64,000 nt of DNA, taken from NCBI GenBank assembly GCA_946807835.1, contig OX327683.1, positions 2,299,001 through 2,363,000 on the forward strand. The letters run 5' to 3'. This document shows, piece after piece, positions 46,368 to 61,168 of this stretch. The position numbers and the translations under genes are program-made. Source of the DNA: Ailanthus altissimus. Taxonomy: Eukaryota; Streptophyta; Magnoliopsida; Sapindales; Simaroubaceae. The stretch's first letter is position 1; each line of letters begins with the position of its first letter. The notes below the pieces were generated by a model. That model worked only from the letters and a program-made list of their open reading frames with translations. It was not told the DNA's origin and did not search any database.

Positions 46368-47944
46368 TTATTTGAAATGACCTGCCTCAACCTAACCTTG
46401 CTATCATGGCGAATTTGTGACATTGAATCGTTAACTATATATTTGGTTTTCTAAAACTCAATAGGCAAAGGCAATCAAAAAAATAAAAAATGAAAAAAAA
46501 AATTATATTTTTACATGACCTCACTAGATGTCTCATAAATATACTAATACATATGCATGTATGTCACAAGCGTTACGTGGCTCAACGGGACTCCATGAAT
46601 TGTACAATACTTGAGGAGAAAAAAATTAAAAAAAAAAAGTGAATCAAATAACTCAATAAGTAATAAAAAAAATTACATATATACAATTTTTTTATTAATA
46701 AAATTACACATTTATAAAATTTGTACCTCGTAAATAACATTAAAAAAATTCACGCGATAAATAAAATGTGGACATATACAAATATCATAAGTTGCCTTAA
46801 AACTTGTAATATAAAATAATCGTGAAACTGTATATTCAATCATCATCAAATCTTTACTAAAATATCAATATTTTTTTTTAACTGAACATGGTACAATATA
46901 TAAATGATATAAAAATATCACGTATTATATTTATACTAAAAATCACATTAAATTAGTACCTAGGAAAAATTCTCGTAGTACCCGGAATACTCCTCGGGTA
47001 GAACATTGGACGTACTCTTTTCTATCTTATCTTATATCATTGTCTTATGCATACGTAGAACAAACTAACATTCTCGTCTTATGCATACGCAGAATAAATT
47101 GGCTCCCAAATAACAAAACACTCGTACATACGGCCTATAGCCTCTGTTGTATACAAACGGGCCCTAAAGACCTTAATCTCATATTTCTATCTAAAGGGGG
47201 AATGGTACAGTCTAATAGTTTCAAAATCAATTCTTTTATACAATACATAAACTTATAGCGTTTCTTTATATCATATCTCATTCTCTTTAAATTTAAAGTA
47301 CTTAAAAATCATTACTAATACACAAAAAAAAAAATCTTAAATATAATATTTTCTTAATTAATTACATATTCATTCATATACTTCAATTCATCTCATTTTC
47401 ATAAAATAAATAAAAACAAATAGGACATGTTTAAAAACAATTATAAAAAAACAGTTAAAAATTTACTATTTCATACTTTATACTTTACACTTTAATCACA
47501 TAAATTATTTAAGCATATTTTTAAAACTATATACTACCATGAATCATAAATTTTCTAATTATAAAATCTCTATATTTAATATAATTATAAAATAAATTAT
47601 AGTAAATTCTAATCATAATTTATGTATATACATTTGTACTTATTATAAAAATTTTACACTTAACGTAATCATAAACATGCCAAGAATATATACTAGAAGC
47701 ATAATTAATTAACCACAATATTTATTTATCTAAAATAAATTATGAAATATAATAAAGACAATGCTTGTAAAATTAAATTATAAAACTAAATATTAAAAAC
47801 ATAACACATGTATTTATATAATATTCATTCACCATTCACAACCTTAATTCTTATTTTCTTGAGCCCCATATATATACACCTCAATTTTATAACTTACTCT
47901 TAATTATTAATCATATATAAATGCTCACATTATCCATTGTCAAT

Positions 47945-48235
47945 AAAATATAATATACATACATACATACATGCATACATAGAGATATATATACATCCAT
48001 ACATATCATGAAAATAAAATATAATATACATACATAAACACATATATGTATACATATACATACATACACACATACATACATATCTCTTCCATGACTTATA
48101 TACATGCATACATAAAAATATACACATCATGAAAATAAACTATAATATACATACATATATCGTTTTGTGATTTACATACATACATACATCATACACGCGT
48201 ACATATAAATAAATACAAATACGTACATACATATT
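47945..48235. repeat. (TACA)n-type microsatellite
   Basis: Imperfect TACA/CATA repeats in several blocks (47951-48000, 48021-48090, 48100-48235), including a duplicated AAAATAAAATATAATATACA segment. Reading frames across it are Tyr/Cys/Met/Val-rich artefacts. Confidence 0.9.
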
Positions 48236-48309
48236 TCTCACATCAATTCAAAAATAAAAATAAATAAAAATATAATAAATAATTTTAAAATTAAAAAAAA
48301 ATTGCTCAC

Positions 48310-48475
48310 ATAATTATTCAACATCTTCTTCTTCTTCCTCTATTTTCCATTATTTTTCTTTCTTGTTCTCATTATTTTTTTTCTCTTTCTTTCTCTCCCT
48401 CTTTTCCTTTTTTCTTCTTCTCTCTCTCTTTCTTTTCTTCCCTTTCCTTTCTTTCCTTTTCTTTCTTTAAATAAA
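48310..48475. repeat. C/T-rich low-complexity tract
   Basis: Nearly pure pyrimidines on the plus strand (TTCTTTCTCTCCC, CTTTCCTTTCTTTCC). Read on the minus strand it is the purine-rich leader of the putative LTR. Confidence 0.85.
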
Positions 48476-48716
48476 CCCCCTTTTTCTTTAAATAAACCAA
48501 AACCCAAAAAAAATAAAAATAAATAAAGAACCCCATTTTTTAAACATGACCCCACATATTTAAATAAAATATATAAATAATGATATATAATATATATAAT
48601 AATTTTTTAAAATATATATATATGTATAAAAATAGTATGTATGCTCCATAAGGCCCATTTGTTTAATAATTACAAAAAAAAATTTAAATAAAAAAAAATT
48701 CGGGTGTTATATTGTT

Positions 48717-49195
48717 AGTGTAACAAACTTTATTTAAGTATGTATTTGTTAAATAGAAAATTAAAATTTTATTCTACTATATATTTATATGTTTGACATG
48801 CATTTAAAATTCAATGATCATAATCATATGCATGCACTCATTATACATACTAACAAATGGTCCCTTATAAGTAGCAGAGATACACAGTACAATGCATACT
48901 GACTCCTAAATTTGAATTAGATCATAATGAGAGCATTATGTGATTAAGTTGAGTAAAATGTCACACCTCATATTAGATAAAATTGGATAGATTTCAATAT
49001 ATATTAACGGAGTATATAATATTACATAACAAATCATTTTTTTGAGTCAATGATAATTACCTAACCTGTAATTCTTTAGAAGTATATTATATATTTTTTA
49101 GATTAAAGATTTATATATAATCAAATATGTTCCATCTGTTTGTGGTGGTGATTTATATATGTTGCATTAAGTAAAGGATAAAGTTGTGCTATATG
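48717..49195. other. AT-rich intergenic DNA
   Basis: No feature recognised between the putative LTR and the mitochondrial-type insert. Confidence 0.5.
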
Positions 49196-49199
49196 GACT

Positions 49200-51970
<2,771 letters not shown>

Positions 51971-52555
51971 ATTGATCTGTTTAGATTTTGGTCCATGATG
52001 GCCTTTTTATTGATTTTGACGATTTTACATTAAAAACTTGTGGTGATTGCATCAAATGTAAAAAAAAAATATTGTAGTTGAGCTTGTAAAAAGATCTTTA
52101 AAAGTTCTTGAAAGAGATTAGATGGGTAGTTGGAAGTATCCAACAATTGTTAAAGTCCAATGGTAGAAACCGAATCAATCATGTATTTAGCTAAGTATGC
52201 TCTTAAATCATCTTGTACGTCTTTGTGGCCAGATTAATTATTTTTCAATTTTGCTAGAGAAATAAATTTAACTACTTTTCTTAAAACAAAAAGAAAGAAA
52301 GAAAATGTTGCATCTAATATCTATTAAACTTATGAGCATAAGGATTCAGTTAAGTTGGTTGAATTTTTTTAAGTCTCATATCTTTATTTAGGTTCAAATC
52401 CCCTTTTCTTCAAGTGGTGAGTGAAGTAATATTTATTGAATGTAATCCCTTTCAAAACAAAAAAAAAAAAAATCTACTAAACTTCTTTGTCAAAATCCAT
52501 AACAATCATCTTATACTATTGATATTATTGCATTTTTGTTTAATTTTGGAAATAT
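51971..52555. other. AT-rich intergenic DNA
   Basis: No gene seen; a poly-A run lies near 52458-52472. Confidence 0.5.
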
Positions 52556-52736
52556 AATAGCCAGTGTTTGTTATATATTCATTTACTTTTACTTGGCAGT
52601 TAGTACTTTCATTTCACAGTAAACGGTGCTTCAAAATTAATCAGAATTATAATTCAAAGTATGTATAATTATGGAGTGAAAACACTAACTACCAAATGAA
52701 AGTACATGAATGTTTAATAAATATATGCTAGCTATT
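52556..52736. mobile_element. Small MITE, about 180 bp
   Basis: The left half (AATAGCCAGTG then ATTCATTTACTTTTACTTGG, CAGTTAGT) is the imperfect inverted complement of the right half (ACTAACTACCAAATGAAAGT, ACATGAAT, GCTAGCTATT). The arms are about 60 bases with a short centre. No coding capacity. Superfamily not determined. Confidence 0.55.
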
Positions 52737-53124
52737 GTTCTTCTAAAATTAAGTAAAAGTGTAATAATACAAAGCGAACCCTAAATATAAATATTTTCAT
52801 AAAACAAAGGCAATAAAATAAGATTACTACCTCCAACTTTGATGTATGAATAATCTTGGTAGCTTCATGATATAAAATAGAAATACCATACATATTCAAA
52901 AATAACCTTAAAATGTAATAATCTTAAATAATTATTGTTCTTCTACAAATCAAGAAGAAGTACGATAATATCAAACGGACCCTAAATGTAAATATTTTTG
53001 AAAAATAAGGACAATAAACCAAGACCATTGCCTTTAATTATAAATAATCTCTGTAGCTCCATGATATTAAATAGAACTACCATACCTACTTACAAACAAC
53101 CTTAATGTGCAATAATCTTAAATG
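52731..53124. repeat. Direct tandem duplication, two units of about 195-200 bp
   Basis: Both units start near TATTGTTCTTCTA and share AACCCTAAATATAAATATTT (with CCCTAAATGTAAATATTT in the second), GTAGCTTCATGATATAAAAT (GTAGCTCCATGATATTAAAT) and AATAATCTTAAAT. The second starts at about 52934. They are well diverged, so the duplication is old. Confidence 0.7.
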
Positions 53125-54490
53125 AAAGTGAGATCCCAACTCAACTCTTAAGTAGAGCTCCAAAAACTTGGTACTTAAATGTAACATTCATTGCTATTTT
53201 ATTGTCACTTTTGGACTCTAATCCCTTTTTCATAAGCTGCAAAGCAATAATAACAATGACAATAATCTTCTATCTTTTTTGTTTTTTATTTACTTTGAAG
53301 GACACCCTATTGTGATGCTAAAACTAGCTAGTGTTGAAATTGAATCTTTGATTGGTTACCTTTTTTTTTTTTGGGTCACAACTCACAAACCCACAATTAG
53401 CTTATTGATTTTTGTCAAAATAGTTGAGAAGTCATTATCAATTTCAAATAGAATGCATAAAACTTCACCTAAGAATTAGAATTTGAGTTTTTTTTTGGAA
53501 GACCCCACTTTTATTGAAATTGTGCATTCTATCGAAATAGACTTTGTCGGCAATTGCTTTTCTTCTTTTCTCCTTTTACTTATTTATTTGTAATCATTTC
53601 AAAAAATTTCACGACAACTATAAAGATTCGATGACAATACATTAATCCAATAATAGTAAAGATTTAAAGTTGAGAAACAACTTTAGCACTAAAATTAATA
53701 TCATAAATTCAAATTCTAACATTAGAAACTATTTAAAATGTTTTTTTGTATTTTTCTTAGAAAAAGAGAAACCTAAGAGGATTTGTTTTTCTATTTCTTT
53801 AATTTTTTAGCATCATTTTATTTGATAATACATTTAATTCTTTTTACTTGCAAAAATACAAAAAATAAATTTTTATAAAACAAATAAAAAAAATTGTAAA
53901 TATTTACCAAAGAAACCCAAATTCTCTTTTAAGCCATTAGTGGCCAACAATCATTTTTATCACTAAGGTTTAGGCAATTAATCTAATCCATATCTCAATC
54001 ATGATTCCCAAGAACCCAACAACTTACCAGATAATCAATTATTTAAAATATAATTGATTTCTAAATAATAATATAAAAATGCTAATATTAATTGAAGTTC
54101 TTCGAATTTAAAATTTTCATATTAATTATTATTTTGTTCTCACATACTCTTTTAAATAATAAAAGTATATTACCTCTTATAAAAAAAATTAATATTTAAA
54201 TTAGTATTTATTCAAAGAAGAAGGTAAACGTGTGTGTATGAGAGTGTTTATTTTGATATTTTTTTATATAGATTGAAATTATTTATAAATAAATATGTAC
54301 ATTTGATGAATAAATAAACAATAAATTATTATTTATATTTATAAGATATTAATTTAAATTATTTTAAAATATGTACATATGAATTTAATTTAAAATTTAT
54401 TTTACTTAGACGCTCTTCGACAATTACCATATAATTAATCAGCGCAAATTTTGTTTAATTACCATAACAATCATTATTATTAAATGTGAG
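53125..54490. other. AT-rich intergenic DNA upstream of the RING gene
   Basis: No gene or element recognised; poly-T and poly-A tracts throughout. Confidence 0.5.
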
Positions 54491-54529
54491 CTGGTCCACA
54501 CTCTCACCAAATCCATATCATAATTCTTT

Positions 54530-55331
54530 TTTTTTTTTTCGCCTTTGCACTTTATATTATGATAAAAAATCAAGCTTCTGATACTTCCAATTTGGGTTCT
54601 TATGGCTTACCTCAGATTCTAACTGGATCTGCTCAGACAAAAATAAGCTGAAACTACAAATACGCAGGTGATAATTTCTCTCTCTCTCTCTCTCTATTTT
54701 TATTTTTATTTACTTGTGATTTCTTGTTGCTGTTTTAAGAAGCTGAGACACACTCTTTGGCTTTTTGAACTTGAGATTATGTAAGAAGTGATTTAGAAAC
54801 AAAGTTAAAATTTTGATTATCTTAAAAGTTTTGAAGTGGATAAATGAGTGGCTTCATGTTATCTTTTTTAAATTCTCTAATTTTTTATGTCTTACTCTCA
54901 AGTTGATTTAGTTACTTTTGCTATTTGTGTATATGGGTTTGTGGGGTTCTGCTACTTGTCTCTTAAAATTGTCACTTTATTCCATTTTAGATGTATTTTG
55001 ATGCAAAAAAGAAAAATAAAAAGACTGAACTTTAAGAATCACTCAACACATTGATGAATTGAGCTGTTTTCAAGAGTGATAATAAAGGGTATTTGATGAA
55101 ATTTGAGGCTGTTTTTAACTTTCGTTTTTTACTTTTATGTCATTGCATTATAGGTATGATTTCACATTGGAGTTCTCATGATTCTGGTGAACTCCTAAAT
55201 GAATATCAGGAGCTCTGCAAGATATAACTGACAGAAACACTGAAAATATAGTTTCTTTTGCTGGTTCTGGCTGATTTGCTTTCCAGTTGTTTTAAGGCTG
55301 ACTTTTCTGGATATATTGGGGGAGTATAAAG
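54530..55331 (+). other. 5' untranslated region of the RING gene with a likely intron
   Basis: A non-coding first exon probably ends at ACGCAG|GTGATA (54667/54668). An intron then begins with a CT repeat (54678-54696) and ends at CATTATAG (55153). The second exon carries the ATG at 55332. This layout is inferred from splice signals only. Confidence 0.45.
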
Positions 55332-57345
55332 ATGGGTTCTTTTTGCTGCTGTCCATGTATTGAGGATTTTGATGAGTACACTAATCCGGGCAACTCAATA
55401 TATCGCCACTGTGTATGCCTGAGATTCTTTTTCCACCAGCTACTGAATGGGGTATGCTTTGAAATTTTTCGGCCACTCAACATGTGGAAAGTTCTTATCT
55501 TTATAACCTGTGTAGGAATGCTTTTACTGGTTTGATCACCTTACTTTCCTGTTGATGCCAATGGCCGTCACTTGTTACATGGGTTAGAAACTTAGGGCTT
55601 ATATTGTTAATTCTCCAGGCTGCACTGTCGAAGACAGTGCACATTAAGCATATGGCTGATGCTTGGGCATCAGAGCATCCCTTGCTGAGCTTTGACCTAG
55701 TTTTTACCTAAGTAATTGAGATTTATACCTTTGACTTTTCGGGTTGGTTAAAATAAGCACATTATCAATGTTTTTACAAGGTATGCAACAGAAATTCATC
55801 GACTTATTTTCTGTTCTGATTGGACCGATCCTCCAGTTCCTGGGTATATTAAAATCAATTTGTTCCTATAAGGAAAAAAAATTTCTAAACAGAATAAATT
55901 ATAGTGAGGAAGTTCCTTGGATTCCCAGTTATTAGTAAAAAGGAACTTATGTTGTTCCTTTGTTGTACATGTAAGCCAACAGATTAACTTACCCCTTCAA
56001 CTTGTGAAATATATTTACTTCTGCATTTTTGTCCAAGTGAGGTGTTAGATTCATGCATGGTTTTGGAACCATTTGAATTGCTTGTCATGTTAGCGTACTT
56101 TTATTAAACAACTTTGTGGCATCTGTAGTCAAAAGTTTATGATAAATGGATTGTTGGTCTCATCACACCGGTTCATATAGAGAAGCAAATTTTCAGAGGG
56201 TAGGGTACAATAATAAGATATTTTATTACATTCTGTGTTACTTCCAATGTAATTCTTTCTTTGTATGCTGTTTCCCCATGCTTGGTGCAGTATGGTGCAA
56301 TGTTTCATAGAGTTGAAGGTCGACCTGTACCGTCATCAAACCTGGCAGCTACTTCTTTGGCATCATCAGGGACTGCAACAGCTTTACCAGATAATTCTCT
56401 TAGTGATATTCAGTTCTCAGTGTCCAGACCAGCTGCTTATGATACTGATCAGAGATACTCTCGTTTACAACGTGATGGCTTGGTCTCTAGGCGTGATAAG
56501 TCGATGATTTATTTTCAAGAAGATACACTACCAATAAGAAGAAATATGAGCAGTTCTGGTACAGAATCATTGGGTTTTGGGAAGAAACAAAATGGAGCTG
56601 ACCCTGAAGAGGATTGTAAACTTGTTCAGTCTGAGTCCTCAGAAAGGGCTTTGGCAACTAAAGTTGCATATGGAACTAATATGCAAACTTCTGCCGAAGA
56701 TGAAGATGTAGATGTCTGCCCTACTTGTCTCGATGGTAATTTGACCTTCTTATGCTAAAAACTTTCTCATTGTAGTTTACAGTAACCTTTTATTTTCTTT
56801 TCTTATGCCGTTCTACTCAATTATTTCTCTAATAATCATTTTATTTAGTGAGAAATTTGCATGAGGTACAAGTGGCAAACAAGCTAGAATGGCAAGGACC
56901 TTGCTTCTGTGGTTTTCAAGTTATATTGGTCTGAATCATTATTTCTTGCAGAATATACTCCAGAAAATCCTAAAATCACTACAGGGTGTTCCCACCATTT
57001 TCACCTTGGTTGTATTTATGAGTGGCTGGAAAGGAGTGAAAGTTGTCCAATTTGTGGAAAGGTAGAAACATATTGCACTTTGTAATAAAATCTACTTCTA
57101 AATTTTCCATCTACATATCAACAGTTTCTTCCAAAAATAATATGTAGTTACCACCCAATGGCTTGAAATAAAACCAAAAGATGAAAACATCTCTTGCATG
57201 ACTTCATAGATGTTCTGTGCAAATTGAATTGGTTTTGCAGCACTCCTTTATTTAACTATTAATATTTAGGCTTCTTGATGTTTATCTCACTCGAAATGCT
57301 TTTTATCTCAAATGCCAGGAGATGGAGTTCTGTGAAAGCCCTTAA
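55332..57345 (+). CDS. RING-type E3 ubiquitin ligase, At3g02290-like, probably lipid-anchored
   Basis: Coding exons 55332-55451, 56291-56735, 56952-57061 and 57319-57345 join in phase to give 233 residues. The start MGSFCCCPC has glycine at position 2 followed by clustered cysteines, a pattern for N-myristoylation plus palmitoylation, so membrane attachment is likely. The middle is Ser-rich and probably disordered (DNSLSDIQFS, RLQRDGLVSRRDKS), as in the Arabidopsis At3g02290/At5g15790 family. The C-terminus is a RING-H2 domain: CPTC, then TTGCSHHFHLGCIYEWLERS, then CPICGK; all eight zinc ligands are present. It would transfer ubiquitin from an E2; substrates are unknown. The last exon codes only eight residues (EMEFCESP) before TAA. 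No defects seen. Confidence 0.9.
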
Positions 57346-58262
57346 ATTTATGACTTTAAGGCGATGGAACGTTTATATAGATAGAGCAGCTGGGATAATC
57401 TGTAAATAGAAACTCTGTTCTTGTTGAGAACATACTTGTGGAGAGGTAAACGGTTGTTCTCTATGTTCCACTTGTTTCTCCTCTGTATGTAATGGCTAAA
57501 AATACAATGTATTTTTAGTTTAGAAACTTAGTGATCAGTGTGACTTATATCAACTGATTGTAACAATACTGTCATGGAATCCTCTTAATAATGCTTGCCC
57601 AAAAATAGTCTCCTTAATTTGCTGTTCAATAAGTTAACATCAGATTTTGATTCAACATGGAATGGATTTTGCAAGTGACCATAGGAAAGCACTTGTGAGA
57701 GGGCAATGACATTTTCTATGTAATCAGATAATTTGATAGGATTCAGTGGATTTTTTTTTTGGCTTCCAAGAAGAGTAGTTGCAGGGTTACTAATTTGATT
57801 TGGCACACAGAGAGGAGCCATGGACCAGTGTACTAATGGAGGTTTTCAATTGTTATTCTAGACATTAAATCAGGTCGTACTAGCTGACTTGGCCCTAATT
57901 AGACTCATTTATGTTTTGCGTTGGTTTTTTCTGGAAGGGTTTTAACTTATACAATATTCAGAATTATATCGTATTACACACTAATAAATATTTGAATTAA
58001 ATAATTTTTACAAAGGAGAGAATAATAATCTCGCATAAGGGAAATAATTAATTTAACAACAGAAGACTAATAATTGCACACATAAGAAATAATTGTCTTC
58101 AGAAGAGAAGAAAAATAAAATATATCATTTTGCTCAAACTCTTTATTAAAGTTAAAAAGGTGTACCAGGCTTGCGTTCAAAGTTAAAAAGTGTTTATCAT
58201 TATTAAAGTAAGCATTTAAGTGCGTATTGCTCAGTGGCTAGCTCAAGTACATGTATGTATAG
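57346..58262. other. RING gene 3' UTR and intergenic DNA
   Basis: The first 150-200 bases are probably 3' UTR. No further gene is seen before the foldback element. Confidence 0.5.
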
Positions 58263-58271
58263 TTTTTATTA
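58263..58271. repeat. 9 bp target-site duplication, left
   Basis: TTTTTATTA, perfectly repeated at 59529-59537 right after the element. Confidence 0.85.
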
Positions 58272-59528
58272 GGGAAAAGGATATTTACCTTTAGAGTTTG
58301 ATTTAATTCTTAATTACCTTACAAATTTTAAAAAATTTAATTATATCATAGTTCATTAATTTGATTATGTTAGAATTAATAAAAAATATTTTTTAATAGT
58401 ATATTGATAATTTTATCTTTATTTATATGTTAATTTGATATAATAATGCAAGTATACTATATAATATACACGTGTCAAATTTTAATAGGTTTTGAAAAAA
58501 TAAAAGACACATGGCATGTTATAATAGGTTAAATAAATAAAAGAGGTAGCAGAATAGTGGGAACCATCATCGGTGGCCGACCAGCCGCCGGTGATCAATT
58601 ACTATTTGACTCAAAATTAATATCATTGAACTTAAAATTTTGTGATTTATGTAATAGTGGAATTTGTTTTAACAATGGAGCATTGTAGATGTGCCAAAAG
58701 TGGGGAAGAATATGGTGGTTGGCGGCGGCCACCGTAGTTCACTGTCGAACTGCCGATCTATCCAATGGTGGGGGCAGTGTAAGCCATCACTCGTCGATTA
58801 ATAGTGAACGGCGGTAGCCGCCGCCCACCATCATGGGTTGGCGGTCGCTGATGAATGGCTGGCCGATGGAGTGCACCACCCCTATCATTGGACAGATCGG
58901 TGGCCGATCTATCCAATAGTGGGGGCTGTGTACACCACCACCCGCCGATTGACAGTGAACGGCGGTGATTGCCACCCACCACCACGGGTTTACGGTCGCT
59001 GATGAATGGCTGGTCGGTGGCATGCACCGCCCCGCCCCACCGTTCGATGGTGAACTGTGGTGGCCGCCGCCAACCACCATATTCTTCCCTACTTTTGGCA
59101 CATTTACAATACTCCGTTGTTAAAACAAATCCTATCATTGCCTAGATCACAAAATTTTGAGTCAAATAATATTAATTTTGAGTCAAATCACAATTGGTCA
59201 CCGGCGGCCAGTCGGCCATTAATGACGCGGTCACTATTCTACTACTTCCTTTATTTATTTTATTCAACTTATTACAGCATGCCATGTGTCTTTTATTTTT
59301 TTAAAACCTATTAAAATTTGACACGTGTATATTGTATAGTGTACTTGCATCACCATATCAAACTAACATATAAATGAGAGTAAAATTATCAATATACTAT
59401 TAAAAGATATTTTCTATCAATTCTAATAGAATTAAACTAACAGACTAAGACAGAATTGAATTTTCTAAAACTCGTTGGACAAAATTAAAAATTAGGTCAA
59501 ATTCTAAGGACAAAAATATTCTTATCCC
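58272..59528. mobile_element. Foldback Mutator-like element, 1257 bp
   Basis: Starts GGGAAAAGGATATTTACC and ends, complemented, GGGATAAGAATATTTTTG; a perfect 9 bp duplication TTTTTATTA flanks it, the size made by Mutator-type transposases. The inverted arms extend for over 400 bases (both contain AATAGTATATTGATAATTTT and ACACGTGTCAAATTTTAATA), so the DNA could fold into one long hairpin. No transposase is encoded. The core is a GC-rich island with internal direct repeats. Confidence 0.85.
58752..59028. repeat. GC-rich direct repeats in the foldback core
   Basis: Two units of about 126 bases, at about 58752-58878 and 58903-59028. Both start CCGATCTATCCAAT and contain GTGAACGGCGG and CGGTCGCTGATGAATGGCTG. 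The flanking GTGGTTGGCGGCGGCCACCG (58718) and its inverted version (about 59060-59080) close the core. Confidence 0.8.
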
Positions 59529-59985
59529 TTTTTATTATGCCTGATTAAGTCGGTAGATGATCTATTATCCTAATAACACTATGTATGTCATGTTTTGTGT
59601 CTTGGTTGGTTTTTTTTTTAATTTATTACAATTATAAAAAATATCTTTTAGCTTAGTTGTTATTATAATTATTAATAAGGTATTGTCATACTGTTAAAAG
59701 ATATTTTCTGTCAATTCTAACAGAATCAAATCAATGGATTAGAACAGATTTGAATTTTCTAAAACTCGTTAGACAAAATTGAGAATTAGGTCAAACTTTA
59801 ATGATAACAATGTCCTTATCCCTTTTTATTATGCCTGATTAAGTCGTTAGATGGTCTATTAGCCTAATAACACTATGTATATCATGTTTAGTGCCTTGGT
59901 TGGTTTTTTTTTTTTATTCATTACAATTATCAAAAATATCTTTTAGATTAGTTGTTATTATAATTATTAATAAGGTATATTTTTT
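59399..59985. repeat. Tandem duplication covering the foldback element's right end
   Basis: Two units of about 290 bases (about 59399-59690 and 59691-59985). Each has AAAAGATATTTTCTRTCAAT, AAAACTCGTTRGACAAAATT, CTTATCCCTTTTTATTATGC, GCCTGATTAAGTCG and TAACACTATGTAT. The first includes the true right end and TSD; the second is a later copy, so it carries a false element end at about 59815-59823. Confidence 0.85.
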
Positions 59986-60528
59986 TGACTTTTTGTATAT
60001 TTGAAATTAAATTAATCATTGTGCTTTTGTGAGGGTCTACAAGCTAGCCCATTAGACTATTGTGATTAAAATGTGATCTTAGCGTAAAGTTGATTGAGTT
60101 GTTATGCAGTCAGATTTAAGTTACATATATTTTGTAAAAAAATGATAATTAAAAATTATATAAAAATTAATTTTGAGTTAAATAAATAACAATAAGACAT
60201 AAGGCGGAAAAGTGAAGTTGCATAAAGATATAAAGCATAAAGATATAAAGTGAAACAACACTTTAAGCCCGTGGTGAAAAAGAACGCTTGCTGCAGTGCC
60301 GAGACACTTGAAGGCTCGCTACAACGTCGAGTTTCTACCAAGGTGGGCAAATCGGCTCGCCACGATCTTAAAGAAGTTGTGTCGCAAAGATGGTACTTGA
60401 GTTTTAGGCTCACCACAATGAAGAACAGAGCTTGCTGCAGCACCAGCACAATTTTTTGTTTAAATTTGCTTTCTATAAGAATGTTGATTAAAAATCATCG
60501 AGATATGATTTGGAGAACAAGTCAAGTG
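59986..60528. other. Intergenic DNA before the copia element
   Basis: No recognised gene. 60240-60450 is GC-richer, with a repeated GCTTGCTGCAG core (60287 and 60430); its origin is unknown. Short frames here show no known domain. Confidence 0.4.
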
Positions 60529-61141
60529 TGTTAGGTATACGAGGATCTAAGATGGACGCAAAAGGAGGCGAAAGACTCAAGAGGCAGTGCTCAGGTGTGG
60601 ACGCCGTGACGCCCAAAGCAGAACCTGAGCCCCGTGGCGCCTAGCACGGGAACAGTTTTGCGAATTGTTACAACTTGTTTTTGTCTCCCACTTGTTCCAA
60701 GACTCCATAATACGACTCCCACACTTTTAGGATAAACCTAGGTCGTTCTAAAATCTATATAAAGGCTCTATATTAGCTTATAAATATAACGTAAGACATC
60801 TTAGTGAAATCTTAGAGAGAAGACACAAATCTTTGTGATTATAGTGAGATCTTTGTGATCAAACATACTTTGTGGTTCTTTATGAGAGAAAACCCCTAGG
60901 TTATAAGATAGAGTGTTTACTTTGTAAGTCTTTCTTGTAAAAGACATACTTTGTGAGTGCCTTAAGATTTAATAATAAGAGTTTGTGATCTTGATCCGCC
61001 ATGGACGTAGGCAAGTTGTCGAACCACGTAAATTCTGTGTGTTCCTTTTCCACCTTTCTCTCTTTAGTTTCTTAATTACTTGTTCTGCATTATATTGCTT
61101 GGGTTATATTGCTTATTTGTGTGCTTCCGCTTTAAAAAACT
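60529..61141 (+). repeat. Probable 5' LTR of the copia element
   Basis: A TGTTAGG start (60529) is tentative. Support: a TATA box (TCTATATAAAGGC, about 60746-60758), then a U5-like region with CCATGGACGTAGGCAAGTTG and CGAACCACGTAAATTCTGTG, a common copia LTR motif. It ends near CTTTAAAAAACTA just before a tRNA-Met type primer site. The 3' LTR is not in the window, so the length is not checked. Confidence 0.55.
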
Positions 61142-61155
61142 AGTATCATAGTTTG
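61142..61155 (+). other. Copia primer-binding site (degenerate)
   Basis: AGTATCATAG resembles TGGTATCAGAGC, the initiator-tRNA-Met site of plant copia elements, with changes; it lies 27 bases before the gag ATG at 61169. Confidence 0.55.
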
Positions 61156-61168
61156 GTTCTAGGCAGAT

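Larger units (their letters stand above)
46373..48711 (-). mobile_element. Probable degraded solo LTR (chromovirus-like)
   Basis: On the minus strand it would start TATAACACCCGAATTTT (48711), close to the TGTAACACCC start common in large plant gypsy LTRs. It continues through a short promoter-like part into a long GA-rich leader (48310-48475) and ends GGCAGGTCATTTCA at 46373. The flanks TTATT (46368-46372) and TTGTT (48712-48716) match at 4 of 5 bases. It holds the TACA microsatellite. It is too decayed for certainty. Confidence 0.5.

Noticed and set aside
47911..48130. Small Cys/Tyr-rich proteins on the minus strand
   Set aside because: They are translations of the TACA microsatellite.
58758..59138. 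Overlapping minus-strand frames in the GC-rich core of the foldback element
   Set aside because: Both frames simply translate the 126-base direct repeat; low complexity and no domain.
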